From positions 62,001 through 126,000 of the forward strand of contig JADJKB010000015.1 in NCBI GenBank assembly GCA_016706225.1: 64,000 nt of DNA. The letters are read 5' to 3'. Made by a program: the position numbers and the translations under genes. Below the pieces are notes generated by a model. The model searched no databases. It saw nothing but the letters and a program-made list of their open reading frames with translations, and was not told the origin of the DNA. This document shows, one piece after another, positions 39,671-48,672 of the stretch. This DNA comes from Myxococcales bacterium. GTDB lineage: Bacteria > Myxococcota_A > Polyangia > Polyangiales > Polyangiaceae. Numbering within the stretch: the stretch's first letter is position 1; every line of letters begins with the position of its first letter.

Positions 39671-42130
39671 TTGGCTCGCCGATTCACCCTGGTCCGCTTC
39701 GCGCTGCTCTCGGTCGCGCTGCTCGCTCCCGTGCTCCCGCGAACAGTCGCCGCTCAGCCCGACGTGGTCGTGCCACGGTTGGAGCACGACCGCGGCGCTG
39801 CCTACCCGCGCCGCGCCCTCGCCGAACGCTTCTACGAGCGCGTCGAGGTGATGCTGATCCTCGAGCTCGACAAGGACGGCAACGTCGAGCGCGCCAGCGT
39901 GGAGAGCCCGCACGGACACGGCTTCGACGAAGCTGCGCTCGAGGCGGCGAAGGCGCTGCGCTTCTCGCCGGCTCGGCGCGCGGGCGCTCCCGTCAAGGCG
40001 CGCATTCGCTTCCGCTACCTGTTCGAGCCGCCGCCACCCGAGCTCTCGGTGCAGGTGGTGGATGCGACCTCCGGCAAACCCGTGGCTGGAGTCCGGGTCA
40101 AGGTCCAGGCCGCTGACGGCAGCGAACGCACTCTGGCGACGGCGAAAGACGGGCGGCTCAGCACCCGCGACTTGCCGCCCGGGGTGGCGCGCATATCGGC
40201 GGAGAGCGCCGAGCACGGGGCGCAGTCCACCGAGGCGAAGCTCGTTCCGGGCGACGACACCGTGGTGTCGTTTCGGCTCGAGCCCGCCGCTGCGCCAGCG
40301 GGCGAGCAGGCCGAGCGGATCGAGGTCGTGGTGCGCGGGCACCGACCAGCACCCTCGGTGAAGTCGTTCAGCCGGGAGGAGGTGCGACAGATCCCCGGCA
40401 CGTTCGGCGACCCGTTTCGTGCCATCGAGGCCATGCCTGGGGTCACGCCGCTGGCGTCCGGTCTGCCCTTCTTTTACGTGCGCGGCGCGCCCCCGGGCAA
40501 CGTCGGCTACTTCCTCGACGGCGTGCGCGTTCCGTACCTCTATCACGTGGGGTTCGGCCCCTCCGTCGTGCACCCGGGGCTGGTCGAGCGTGTGGATCTG
40601 TACGCGGGCGGCTATCCGGCGCGCTTCGGGCGTTTTGCCGGCGGCATCGTGGCCGCCGAAGCAACGGCACCGCGACCCGAGCTGCATGGTGAGGGCAACC
40701 TGCGTCTGTTCGACGCCGGCGGGCTGGTCGAGGCTGGCTTCGCGGACGGGCGTGGCACGGTGCTGGTGGGTGGGCGCTACTCGTACACTGCCGCCCTGCT
40801 CTCGCTGGTCGCGCCGGAGGTGGAGCTCGCGTACCGGGACTATCAGGCACGCGTCTCTTACGACCTGTCCCCGCGCGATCGCCTGACGTTGTTCTCCTTC
40901 GGCGCCTACGACCTGCTGGGGCGGGAGCGCAACGGCGAGCTCAGCGTGCTGTTCGGAACTGAGTTCTACCGGCTCGATCTCCGGCACGATCACGAGACGG
41001 GTCACGGCTCGCTGCGCACTGCGTTCACCTTGGGGCTCGACCGCACCGCGAACGCGTTCCTCGCCGGTGAGCAGCGCAAGGTCACCACACAAATGCTGGG
41101 CGCGCGTACGGTGCTCGAGCACCGCCTCGACGACGAAGTGCTGCTGCGCGCCGGCACCGACGGCAACGTCGAGCGCTACCGCACCAGCGCCTCGAAATAC
41201 GCCGATCCGGACAACCCGGCGACCCAGGCCTTCGAGGACAACTTTCCTCCGCGCACCGATCTGGTCTTCGGGGTCTGGAGCGACCTCGTGCTCGGCGTGA
41301 CGCGGGACATCGAGCTCGTCCCGGGAGCACGCGTCGACCTGTACCGCTCGCAATCGGCCAGCGCGGTCGCGGTAGATCCGCGGATCTCGGCGCGCTTCAC
41401 CGTATCGAACGACGTGCGCATCATCCACGCCTATGGGATCGCGCACCAGCCGCCCTCGTTCGTGCTGCCGATCCCGGGGCTCACGCCGGGCCATCTCGAG
41501 AACGGCCTGCAGCAGAGCTTGCAGACCAGCGCCGGAGTCGAGGTGGACGTCGCCGACGCGACGACCGCGAGCCTGACGCTGTTCTACAACGCCTTCTTCC
41601 ACATGACCGACGCCGCGGGCTCTCGACCTCAGCGCGGGCCGCCCACGCAGGAGCTCGACGAGCGCGCCACGGGCCGGGCGGTGGGCGCGGAGCTGTTCGT
41701 GAAGCGCAAGCTCACCAAGCAGCTCGGCGGGTTCCTTTCCTACACCCTCTCGCGCTCGACGCGCGCCCTCGGCAACGAGGAGTTCCCCAGCAACTTCGAC
41801 CGCACACATGTGCTCAACGCCGCGCTGGGCTACGATCTGGGTCGCGGCTGGCGCCCCGGAGGTCGCGTCGTGTTCTACACCGGCACACCACTCGAGACCT
41901 CGCAGAACGACGCCGCGAGCTCGCCCCCGCGGACAACGAGCGGCATCGAACGCTCGCCCGCGTTCTTCCGACTCGACGTGCGGCTGGAGAAGCGCTGGAT
42001 ACTGGGTCAGTCGACCTGGATCTCGTTCGTGGCCGAGGTGCTCAACGCGACGCTCAGCAAGGAGCGCTTCGGCGACGAAGAGATCGGCCCCATCACCATT
42101 CCCAGCGTCGGCGCGGAAGTGGGGTTCTAG
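39671..42130 (+). CDS. TonB-dependent receptor with a fused TonB C-terminal-like domain
   Basis: 819 residues. A signal peptide (residues 1-28) is followed by a TonB C-terminal-type domain (about 30-118: AAYPRRALAERFYERVEVML, then ALEAAKALRFSPARR). A carboxypeptidase-regulatory-like domain (about 122-200) comes next, then a plug (IPGTFGDPFRAIEAMPGV, then FFYVRGAPPGNVGYFLDGV). The barrel ends in GAEVGF. A TonB-like domain on the receptor itself is unusual and may interact with its own plug. The next gene starts right after its stop codon, so receptor and lipoprotein are coupled. The imported ligand is unknown. Confidence 0.88.
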   Translation: MARRFTLVRFALLSVALLAPVLPRTVAAQPDVVVPRLEHDRGAAYPRRALAERFYERVEVMLILELDKDGNVERASVESPHGHGFDEAALEAAKALRFSPARRAGAPVKARIRFRYLFEPPPPELSVQVVDATSGKPVAGVRVKVQAADGSERTLATAKDGRLSTRDLPPGVARISAESAEHGAQSTEAKLVPGDDTVVSFRLEPAAAPAGEQAERIEVVVRGHRPAPSVKSFSREEVRQIPGTFGDPFRAIEAMPGVTPLASGLPFFYVRGAPPGNVGYFLDGVRVPYLYHVGFGPSVVHPGLVERVDLYAGGYPARFGRFAGGIVAAEATAPRPELHGEGNLRLFDAGGLVEAGFADGRGTVLVGGRYSYTAALLSLVAPEVELAYRDYQARVSYDLSPRDRLTLFSFGAYDLLGRERNGELSVLFGTEFYRLDLRHDHETGHGSLRTAFTLGLDRTANAFLAGEQRKVTTQMLGARTVLEHRLDDEVLLRAGTDGNVERYRTSASKYADPDNPATQAFEDNFPPRTDLVFGVWSDLVLGVTRDIELVPGARVDLYRSQSASAVAVDPRISARFTVSNDVRIIHAYGIAHQPPSFVLPIPGLTPGHLENGLQQSLQTSAGVEVDVADATTASLTLFYNAFFHMTDAAGSRPQRGPPTQELDERATGRAVGAELFVKRKLTKQLGGFLSYTLSRSTRALGNEEFPSNFDRTHVLNAALGYDLGRGWRPGGRVVFYTGTPLETSQNDAASSPPRTTSGIERSPAFFRLDVRLEKRWILGQSTWISFVAEVLNATLSKERFGDEEIGPITIPSVGAEVGF

Positions 42131-43012
42131 ATGACCGCCGCCGCTCGCGCGCTCTCTCTCATCGCCGGCGTCGCCGCGCTGACCGGCTGCCTGCCGGACG
42201 ACACGCGAACAGCTCCCGGCCACCTGGCGGTGACGGTAACCAGCGACTATTCGCTCGGGTCCGGCACGCCCGGCATCGACACGATGGACGGATGGCACAT
42301 CGAGTACGATCGCTTCCTGGTCACGCTCGGCGAGGTCGCGCTCCGGGGCGACGATTGCACCGCGTACAACGAGACCGACTACGCGCGCGTCATCGACGCT
42401 CGGCTCGGGACGAGCCAGAAGCTCAGCACGCCGGTCGCGCTCGGCTCGTGTGATTTTCGCTTTCGCATGCGCCCGCCCCCCGAGGACGCGGTGCTCGGCG
42501 CGGGCGTGAGCGCGGCCGACCTGACGTTTCTGCGCATGCCGGACAGCGACGGCTTCGCCAACGACAGCGGCAGCGCCGTGTACGTCGCTGGCAAGGCAGA
42601 GAAGGCGGATCAGACCAAGACGTTCGCCTGGGCGTTCCGGCTGGGGGCCCAGTACGACCACTGCAAGCTGCTGGCGGAGTCCGGCGTGAGGCTGGCGAGC
42701 GGCGACCAGAAATCGGTCGACATCGCGATTCGCAGCGGGGTCTTGTTTCAGAACGTGCCAAACGATCTGCTCGCGGAGCTCCGCTTCGCACCGTTCGCCG
42801 ATGCCGACGACGTGCACGGGGACGCGGACGGTGACGTGTCGCTCGCCGAGCTCGCCTTGGTGCCGCTCGCTGCCAACGCGAGCTTCGACCGCTGGGACAA
42901 CTTCGCGGACTACCTCTACACTGGCCTCGTGCCGAAGCTGCCGCGTTTCCGCGGCGCCGGCATCTGCAACGTCGGACCCATCGACGAAGGCGGTGACGGG
43001 CCCGGCGGGTAG
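42131..43012 (+). CDS. Lipoprotein coupled to the TonB receptor
   Basis: 293 residues; ATG immediately follows the receptor's TAG. A LTGC lipobox lies at about residue 20. The mature domain has LAVTVTSDYSLGSG, then WHIEYDRFLVTLGEVAL, reminiscent of DUF4382-like surface lipoproteins (from memory). Calcium-like DADGDV residues lie near the end. It finishes with IDEGGDGPGG, whose coding DNA recurs at 45614-45648. It probably assists ligand capture at the outer membrane. Confidence 0.8.
   Translation: MTAAARALSLIAGVAALTGCLPDDTRTAPGHLAVTVTSDYSLGSGTPGIDTMDGWHIEYDRFLVTLGEVALRGDDCTAYNETDYARVIDARLGTSQKLSTPVALGSCDFRFRMRPPPEDAVLGAGVSAADLTFLRMPDSDGFANDSGSAVYVAGKAEKADQTKTFAWAFRLGAQYDHCKLLAESGVRLASGDQKSVDIAIRSGVLFQNVPNDLLAELRFAPFADADDVHGDADGDVSLAELALVPLAANASFDRWDNFADYLYTGLVPKLPRFRGAGICNVGPIDEGGDGPGG
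42978..43012 (+). repeat. 35-bp border repeat, copy 1
   Basis: This encodes the last residues of the lipoprotein and recurs at 45614-45648 with one mismatch in 35, in the same orientation. The two copies flank the His-rich TonB receptor gene on the other strand. Confidence 0.85.
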
Positions 43013-43202
43013 GGAGCCCGGCGTGCTTAGTCGCGCGCGAAGGCGCGGTCTGGAGAGACAGCGTGCACGTGTCGAGGTTGAGGCTGCCGCCGAAGCGCGA
43101 GGCCGCTACCGACGGGCAAGCACGGGTCCGTCACACTCTCCAACATGGCGTCTACGCACTTGTCGATCGGTCATAGAGCGCAGTCGTCTCGCCGGGCGAC
43201 CC

Positions 43203-45413
43203 TCAGGGCCAGTACAGCGTGACACGGCCGATCACCGTGCGGGGCCAACCCGGCGCGTAGTGGATGCCGGTGACCGGCGCGGGCTCGTACCCCATTCGGC
43301 TCTCCGTTGCGAAGTTGACCTCGCGCCAGGTCGTGCCGAGGACGTTCTGCACGTCGATGGCGGCTTCGATGAAGCTCCAGCGCAGGCCGGCTTCGGCGTC
43401 GATGAGCGTATATCCTTCAGCGGTGAGACTTTCGTCTTCCGTGGCTGGGCGGTCGGCCAGCGACTTCACTCGAAGGGCGCCAAAGGGCGTGTAGTCGCCG
43501 AGCTTGGGTCGGACGCCAACGCCGGCCGTCAGCGTGCGCGTCGGCGCGAGGGCCACCGAGCTGCCATTGCCGGCATTGCTCACGAACACCGCGCGAGTGA
43601 AGGTCGCGTCCAGGTCCGCAAAGAACCAGTTCCACAGATGCGCCCGGGCGCCGATCTCGACGCCCGTGCGGCGCGTCTCTGCGGAGGCTTCGGTCGTGCC
43701 TTCGTCCCCGACCCAGACCTGCTCTGAGTCGAGATCCAGGAGGAACGCCGAGGTGTATAGACTGAGCCCGCGCATGGGGCGCACGCGCGTGCCGACTTCA
43801 TAGCCCATGGCGGGCGTCATCAAATCGACGCGACCGGTCGAAAGCACGGTGCCCCGCGCGTCGTTGGAGTGAAATCCCCGTCCTGCGTTGCCGAACAATT
43901 CCCACTCCTCGACCGGGGAGACGACCGCGGTCAGCTTGGGCAGGGTCAAGGTCGCGCCGGAGCTGCCGCTGGTACGGGTGCCGAGGGTCGACACGTCCTC
44001 GCGCTGATCCTCGACGGCAGCGTCGATGCGTTGGATCCGGAGCCCGGCGATGAAGCGCAGGTTCTTGGTGAGCCGAAGATCCTCCTCGGCGAACACGCCA
44101 ATCTGGGACTCCTCGATGTTGGAACGGACTCGCTCGCGGATGCGTTCTCGCGCGCGCTGGTCGTAGAGGCCGTTGTCAATGCTGTCCGCGCGCACCTGGA
44201 TGCCCACGTTGGTCGTGAACTGGGAGCCGACGAAGTGCACGTGGCGACGCACTCGAAAGTCCCCGCCGATCTGAACGCGGTCGTCGGTCTGCTCGATGCC
44301 GTCCCCGTTGATGGGATCGCGATCGAAGAAGGTGAAATTCGAGTACAGGTTCCAGCGGTACTTCGTGGCGTAGGCCAGGGCGGAGATGGTCGCACCGTGC
44401 GCATCGAGGGAGTAGGCGACCGAAGCGGTGTGGCGCTGAGTTTGCCCGCCCTCGGAGGGGTCGACGGACCCGAAGCGGTCGAGGCACGGTTCTCCAAAGC
44501 TCGACGGCGGATCGAGACCGGCCTCGCCTTCGCCGCACACGGCGCGCGCGGGGATTTGCCCAGAGCCGTTCCAGCGCCCGCCGTAGCTCATCCAGGTCAG
44601 CGCAAGTTTGGAGTGCAGGCCCAAATCTCGCGTCGTGCGCAGGAACACGTTGAAGCGGCGATAGCGTTCTGGGTTCTCGAAGGGACCGTCTTGGGTGGTG
44701 ATCTCACCGGCAACGACGTTGCGCCAACCTTCTCCGAGGTTCGGGGACGCTGCCAGGACGATTCGTTGGACTCCGTACTGCCCCAAGGAGTAGCTGGCGA
44801 AACTCTCCGGGAAGACCTCCACGAGGCGCAGGTTGACGGCGCCCGCCGTCGCGAAGTCACCCAGCTCGGCGTAGTAGGGACCCTTGTAGATGTCGAGGCC
44901 GACGACCAGCTCGGGCACTATGAAGTTCAGATCTGAGTAGCCCTGCCCATGGCCGTGGCTCACGAAGTTGATTGGGATGCCGTCCGCGTAGAAAGCAACG
45001 TCGGTGCCGTGGTCCGCGTCGAAACCGCGCAAGAAGAACTGCGTCGCTTTGCCACCCCCTGCGTGCTGGGCAACGAACAGACCGGGGGCCGCTTCGAGGA
45101 TGTCGGAGGGGCGGCGCTTGGGGCGGAAGTCGAGCTCGCGGCGCCCCACGACGAGCCGCGATGCTGCATGTGGGTCTCGCGCGTCGTCTTTGACGACGAC
45201 CTCGATGGGCTCGTCGTGATGGTGCGACTCCACCGGCAAGGCCTCCGGGGGCGCGGAGACCGGTGCATTGGCGGGGTCGGGCTCGGGGGCGGTCGTGTGC
45301 TCGTGGGGGGCGGAGCGTGCGTGCTGGTCGTCATGTGGCTGCGCAACGAGACACGGTGCAGAGAAGAGAACGGCAGCGACCAGGCGCGGCCCATGCATCG
45401 GCGGCACTTGCAT
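43203..45413 (-). CDS. TonB-dependent receptor with a His-rich N-terminus, probably metal-related
   Basis: 736 residues from ATG 45413 (ATG 45398 is an alternative). A signal peptide (LVAAVLFSAPCLVAQ) is followed by a His-rich tract (HDDQHARSAPHEH, then ESHHHDEP). The plug (SDILEAAPGLFVAQHAGGG, then FFLRGFDADHGTDVAFYADG) and barrel end in VTLYWP. His-rich tails suggest binding of zinc, copper, nickel or a metal complex. A palindrome 22 bases upstream of the ATG could be a metalloregulator operator. It stands alone after the BMC operon terminator. Confidence 0.85.
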   Translation of the reverse strand: MQVPPMHGPRLVAAVLFSAPCLVAQPHDDQHARSAPHEHTTAPEPDPANAPVSAPPEALPVESHHHDEPIEVVVKDDARDPHAASRLVVGRRELDFRPKRRPSDILEAAPGLFVAQHAGGGKATQFFLRGFDADHGTDVAFYADGIPINFVSHGHGQGYSDLNFIVPELVVGLDIYKGPYYAELGDFATAGAVNLRLVEVFPESFASYSLGQYGVQRIVLAASPNLGEGWRNVVAGEITTQDGPFENPERYRRFNVFLRTTRDLGLHSKLALTWMSYGGRWNGSGQIPARAVCGEGEAGLDPPSSFGEPCLDRFGSVDPSEGGQTQRHTASVAYSLDAHGATISALAYATKYRWNLYSNFTFFDRDPINGDGIEQTDDRVQIGGDFRVRRHVHFVGSQFTTNVGIQVRADSIDNGLYDQRARERIRERVRSNIEESQIGVFAEEDLRLTKNLRFIAGLRIQRIDAAVEDQREDVSTLGTRTSGSSGATLTLPKLTAVVSPVEEWELFGNAGRGFHSNDARGTVLSTGRVDLMTPAMGYEVGTRVRPMRGLSLYTSAFLLDLDSEQVWVGDEGTTEASAETRRTGVEIGARAHLWNWFFADLDATFTRAVFVSNAGNGSSVALAPTRTLTAGVGVRPKLGDYTPFGALRVKSLADRPATEDESLTAEGYTLIDAEAGLRWSFIEAAIDVQNVLGTTWREVNFATESRMGYEPAPVTGIHYAPGWPRTVIGRVTLYWP

Positions 45414-45434
45414 GGGCGGAGCAGAGCCCTGGTA

Positions 45435-45456
45435 GCACGAAATGTCAAATTCGTGC
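45435..45456 (-). promoter_or_regulatory. Perfect 7-8-7 palindrome upstream of the His-rich receptor
   Basis: GCACGAA, eight AT-rich bases, TTCGTGC. It lies 22 to 43 bases before the receptor's ATG at 45413. It is unusually AT-rich for the window. The placement suits a repressor operator, for example of a Fur/Zur-type protein, but no consensus match is claimed. Confidence 0.5.
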
Positions 45457-45545
45457 CACTGCAAAATCCGTCGGTGCCGACCCGGGCCGACGTCGTGCTC
45501 CCCTCGCGACAAGCGTCGAGCCAAGGGAGCCAGCGCCGGCGCAAT

Positions 45546-45580
45546 GAAAAAGAGGCAGCACCCTTTCGAGCACTGCCTCT
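45546..45580 (-). terminator. Terminator of the BMC operon
   Basis: On the minus strand an 8-bp stem (AGAGGCAG/CTGCCTCT, 14-base loop) is followed by five T. It lies about 80 bases after the last BMC gene and before the His-rich receptor's control region. Confidence 0.8.
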
Positions 45581-45613
45581 CTGTCAGCCCTCGCGGGCCA
45601 GCTCAGCTCAGCG

Positions 45614-45648
45614 CCATCGACGAAGGCGGAGACGGGCCCGGCGGGTAG
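45614..45648 (+). repeat. 35-bp border repeat, copy 2 (lipoprotein tail remnant)
   Basis: 34 of 35 bases match 42978-43012. On the plus strand it still reads IDEGGDGPGG and stop, but no gene precedes it. It is the remnant of a second lipoprotein end. Confidence 0.8.
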
Positions 45649-45661
45649 TTCACGCGCTCCG

Positions 45662-45934
45662 CTACGCTTGGCTCACTTCGTCGACGATCCCCACCACCAC
45701 GGAGCGCACCGGCGCGTTCTCGACCTCGAGCAGCTGTCGCGCGCTGTTGCCCTCGTCTTCGACGATGACCATCTCGCCCACGCCCGCCCCCACGAGGTCG
45801 ACGGCGACCACGTAGGTCTCGCCGTCGAAGGCGCCGTCGGGGGTGCAGGCCCGCACGATGAGCTGCTTCCGCCCCTGGTAGAAGGCGTGCTGCACCGTGC
45901 TCACGACGGTACCCGTGACGCGTCCCAGGATCAT
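45662..45934 (-). CDS. BMC vertex pentamer protein (EutN/CcmL family)
   Basis: 90 residues from ATG 45934, whose ATGA overlaps the upstream stop. It opens ILGRVTGTVVSTVQHAFYQG and includes KQLIVR, VAVDLVGAGVGEMVIVEDEGNSAR and VVGIVDEV, the signature of the five-stranded pentamer that caps shell vertices. It is the last gene of the operon, followed by the terminator. It is one of three non-identical vertex proteins here. Confidence 0.95.
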   Translation of the reverse strand: MILGRVTGTVVSTVQHAFYQGRKQLIVRACTPDGAFDGETYVVAVDLVGAGVGEMVIVEDEGNSARQLLEVENAPVRSVVVGIVDEVSQA

Positions 45935-46245
45935 GACTCGCCCCCTTGGCGCTTGCGCGGATCGCCGAGGCCGGTCTCGTCGTAGTGATGTTGGTCCACG
46001 ATGCCGACCACCGCGTGATCGACGGGTACGAACCAAGGGTCGTGGAGCAGCGCCGCTTCACGCGAGGCCTCCCAGGTGACCAGATCGCCGGTGCTGGCCT
46101 GCGCCGAGGCATCGGTCGCCACGAACGGGTCGCCCTGGGGCGCGAGCTCGGCCGTCAGCGGGCGCACGATCAAGAACTTGAGACCCTGCATGGCCTCGGG
46201 CTTCACGCTGGCGACCAGCGTGCCAATGACGCGTCCGAGCTTCAT
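45931..46245 (-). CDS. BMC vertex pentamer protein (EutN/CcmL family)
   Basis: 104 residues from ATG 46245, again with an ATGA overlap. Conserved segments are LGRVIGTLVASVKPEAM, GLKFLIVRPL, VATDASAQASTGDLVTW and VVGIVDQ. It has a longer loop (PWFVPVD) and a charged C-terminal extension (YDETGLGDPRKRQ) compared with the downstream copy. Family members cap the 12 shell vertices. Confidence 0.94.
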   Translation of the reverse strand: MKLGRVIGTLVASVKPEAMQGLKFLIVRPLTAELAPQGDPFVATDASAQASTGDLVTWEASREAALLHDPWFVPVDHAVVGIVDQHHYDETGLGDPRKRQGGES

Positions 46246-46862
46246 CCGAACTGCTCCTTGAAGAAACGCGTGCCCCCGCCCAGCACGCGCGCGACTTCGG
46301 GGTGGGCGTTGGCAATCACGATCGTCGAACACCCCTCAGAGCGCCCTCGCGCGAGGCGCTCTTTTGCCTGCTCCACCGCGGCCTCGACGTCGTGTTGCTT
46401 GCCCCAGAGCGAAGCGATGGCCTTGCCGCCGATCCCCTCCGCGACGCGCAGCTCGACGAGCTCGACGTGTGTGTTCTTGAGGGCCGCATCCACTGCGCTC
46501 ACGAGGGTAGTGCACGAGCGCGCCTCGAGCATACCCAGCGCGTCGCCGGGCGCGGGAAAACGGCGAATTCCCTGGTGGAATGCCGGCACGATGCGCAACT
46601 CAGCGTCGGGCAAGAGGATCGCGTCCACGAACGAATCCTGCGCGCGGGCCTGGGCTCTCTCGAAGGACATCTCCACGGCCGCGACCGCGCCGGCAAACGC
46701 GATGAGGAAGTGCCCGTGATGGAGCGTCCCGGCGCCGATCAGCACGACCGGTGCCTCCTTGGCGATGGCGTCGAGCGCCAGCAGGCCCGTGGGGATGTCG
46801 CCCAGCTCGATCAGCGCGAGCGCGGGCCCGGCGACCTCCTGGGCAGGGCTCACGCTTGCCAT
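46242..46862 (-). CDS. BMC tandem-domain shell protein (BMC-T)
   Basis: 206 residues with two BMC domains. The first is PALALIELGDIPTGLLALDA (about 12-100). The second is ALGMLEARSCTTLVSAVDAA (about 110-195). Three copies form a pseudohexagonal facet tile, often with a gated pore for larger substrates. It is unlike the other two tandem proteins in the operon. It lies between the aldehyde dehydrogenase and the two terminal vertex proteins, overlapping the next gene by 4 bases. Confidence 0.93.
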   Translation of the reverse strand: MASVSPAQEVAGPALALIELGDIPTGLLALDAIAKEAPVVLIGAGTLHHGHFLIAFAGAVAAVEMSFERAQARAQDSFVDAILLPDAELRIVPAFHQGIRRFPAPGDALGMLEARSCTTLVSAVDAALKNTHVELVELRVAEGIGGKAIASLWGKQHDVEAAVEQAKERLARGRSEGCSTIVIANAHPEVARVLGGGTRFFKEQFG

Positions 46863-46872
46863 CGCTTCGCGC

Positions 46873-48306
46873 TCAGACGATGCGGAAGTGGTCGACCATC
46901 GTGCAGCGGCGCCAGCGTGAGAACGAGCGTGCCGTCGTCAGGCCCTCACCCGTGGGCGACGCGATGGTGAACGACGTGTAGCCCTCGCCGTCGGCGCCCA
47001 GACCGGCGATGGCCCGACCGTTCTTGACGAAGATGCTGCAGTTGCACTTGCGAGCCATGCGCGAGAGCGCCGCGATGTCGTGCGAGTGCATGGTCGCCGT
47101 GTGGAAGCAGCCACCCTCGGCCTCGACGGCGAGATCGATGGCCGCGTCCACCGTCTTGACGCGCGTCAGCGGGAGCACCGGCATCATCTGCTCGGTCCAG
47201 ACCAGGGGATGGTCGTTGGGCACGTCGATGAGGATGCAGCGCACCTCGGGACCGCCCGGGATCCCGAGCTCCTGGAGCACCAGCGAGGCGTTCTTGCCCA
47301 CGAACTTGCGGTTGATCACCGCGTGCCCGCGTGGCCCCGCGTTCTTCTCGAAGATCACCTTCTCCAGGCGGGGAATGTCCGAGGCCTTGAGCTCGACCGC
47401 GCCGTTCTTCTTCATCGCGGCCTTGAGCGAGTCCGCGACCGAGTCCACGCAGATGACTTCTTTCTCATCCACGCAGATCACGTTGTTGTCGAACGAGTGG
47501 CCCATCACGATGTCGCGCGCGGCCTTGTCGATGTCGGCGGTCGGGTCGACCACGGCCGGCGGATTGCCCGGTCCCGCACAGATCGCCCGCTTGCCCGAGT
47601 GCATCGCCGCTTGCACCACGCCGGGACCGCCGGTGACGACGACCAGGCGGACGAGCGGGTGTTTCATCAGCGTCGTCGCTGACTCGATGGTCGGCTCGGC
47701 TACGGCGGTGAGCACGTTGGGCGGGCCGCCGGCGGCCATGATGGCGCGGTTCAAGCCGCGGATCGTGGTCGCGCACACGCGCTTGGCGCCAGGCGCGGGG
47801 TTGAACGTGACCGCGTTACCCGCCGCCACCATCGCGATGGCGTTGCAGATGATGGTCGACGATGGGTTGGTGACGGGCGTGATGGCGCCGATGACGCCAA
47901 ACGGCGCCGGCTCGATCAGCGCGAAGCCGTCGTCGCCCGTGTGGGCGATGGGCATGAGGTCTTCGGTGCCCGGCGACTTGTTGGTCACGAGCAGGTTCTT
48001 CAGGAGTTTGTCCTCGAAGCGCCCGAGACCGGTCTCGTCGCAGGCCATGCGGGAGAGGTTCTCTGCCTCGCGTCGCATGCAGACGCGCATGGACTCGATG
48101 ATGAGCTTGCGTTGCTCGAGGCCCAGGGAAGAGAGCGCAATGAACGCAACGCGAGCGGCCTTGATGGCCTCGTCGATGGAGCCAAAGATGCCGTCATCGC
48201 CGGAGGCAGTCGGCGCCTTTGCTGCGGAGTGCGTGTGCGGCGCCGAACCGCCGCTCAGCCGGTCGGCGATTGCCTCGGCGATTCGACGGATCTCATCCGG
48301 GCTCAT
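46873..48306 (-). CDS. BMC CoA-acylating aldehyde dehydrogenase (EutE/PduP-like)
   Basis: 477 residues. Residues 1-20 (SPDEIRRIAEAIADRLSG) form an amphipathic helix typical of encapsulation peptides that dock cargo to the shell, followed by a flexible linker. The catalytic domain shows PVTNPSSTIICNAI, the CoA-type GPGNPPAVVD, and the nucleophile Cys 278 in SFDNNVICVDEK. It would oxidise an aldehyde, probably acetaldehyde from the operon's aldolase, to acyl-CoA with NAD. It is the core oxidising enzyme of the compartment. Confidence 0.95.
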   Translation of the reverse strand: MSPDEIRRIAEAIADRLSGGSAPHTHSAAKAPTASGDDGIFGSIDEAIKAARVAFIALSSLGLEQRKLIIESMRVCMRREAENLSRMACDETGLGRFEDKLLKNLLVTNKSPGTEDLMPIAHTGDDGFALIEPAPFGVIGAITPVTNPSSTIICNAIAMVAAGNAVTFNPAPGAKRVCATTIRGLNRAIMAAGGPPNVLTAVAEPTIESATTLMKHPLVRLVVVTGGPGVVQAAMHSGKRAICAGPGNPPAVVDPTADIDKAARDIVMGHSFDNNVICVDEKEVICVDSVADSLKAAMKKNGAVELKASDIPRLEKVIFEKNAGPRGHAVINRKFVGKNASLVLQELGIPGGPEVRCILIDVPNDHPLVWTEQMMPVLPLTRVKTVDAAIDLAVEAEGGCFHTATMHSHDIAALSRMARKCNCSIFVKNGRAIAGLGADGEGYTSFTIASPTGEGLTTARSFSRWRRCTMVDHFRIV

Positions 48307-48330
48307 CGCCGCTCTCCGCCGGGCGCGCTG

Positions 48331-48645
48331 TTAGTCCGCATACCCGTGCTCCTGCCCGTGCTTCTCGAAGCGTGTCTCGCCGCCCACGTCCCAGGTGTCG
48401 ACGATGGCCATGATGACAGCGTCACAGGGGCGATCTTTCGTGACCTCGGTTTGCCGCGCCGACGAGCCGGATGCGTAGAGCACGTATTCGCCGACGCCGC
48501 AGCCGACCGCGTCGTTCGCCACCACGTAGCCGCCTTCGGCCATGGTCTCGGGGTTCACTTGGCGCAAGAGCAGGAACTTCAGCCCGTCGAGCTTCGGATC
48601 CTTGCGCGTCGCGACCACGGTCCCGACCACCTTTGCTAAGAGCAT
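48331..48645 (-). CDS. BMC vertex pentamer protein (EutN/CcmL family)
   Basis: 104 residues. LAKVVGTVVATRKDPKLDGL, KFLLLRQVN, ANDAVGCGVGEYVLYASGSSAR and AIVDTWDV mark the family. Located between the hexamer gene and the aldehyde dehydrogenase. Its C-terminus is extended and polar (RFEKHGQEHGYAD). With the two distal copies it makes three vertex paralogues, the number also known from H. ochraceum. Confidence 0.95.
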   Translation of the reverse strand: MLLAKVVGTVVATRKDPKLDGLKFLLLRQVNPETMAEGGYVVANDAVGCGVGEYVLYASGSSARQTEVTKDRPCDAVIMAIVDTWDVGGETRFEKHGQEHGYAD

Positions 48646-48672
48646 CGTCCACCCTTCCTAAGCACCCCTCTG

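Noticed and set aside
39419..42817. A 1132-codon open frame on the minus strand opposite the TonB receptor
   Set aside because: It is the antisense of a well-supported receptor and lipoprotein. Its product is Arg/Ala/Gly/His-rich without domains, as expected from high-GC antisense frames.
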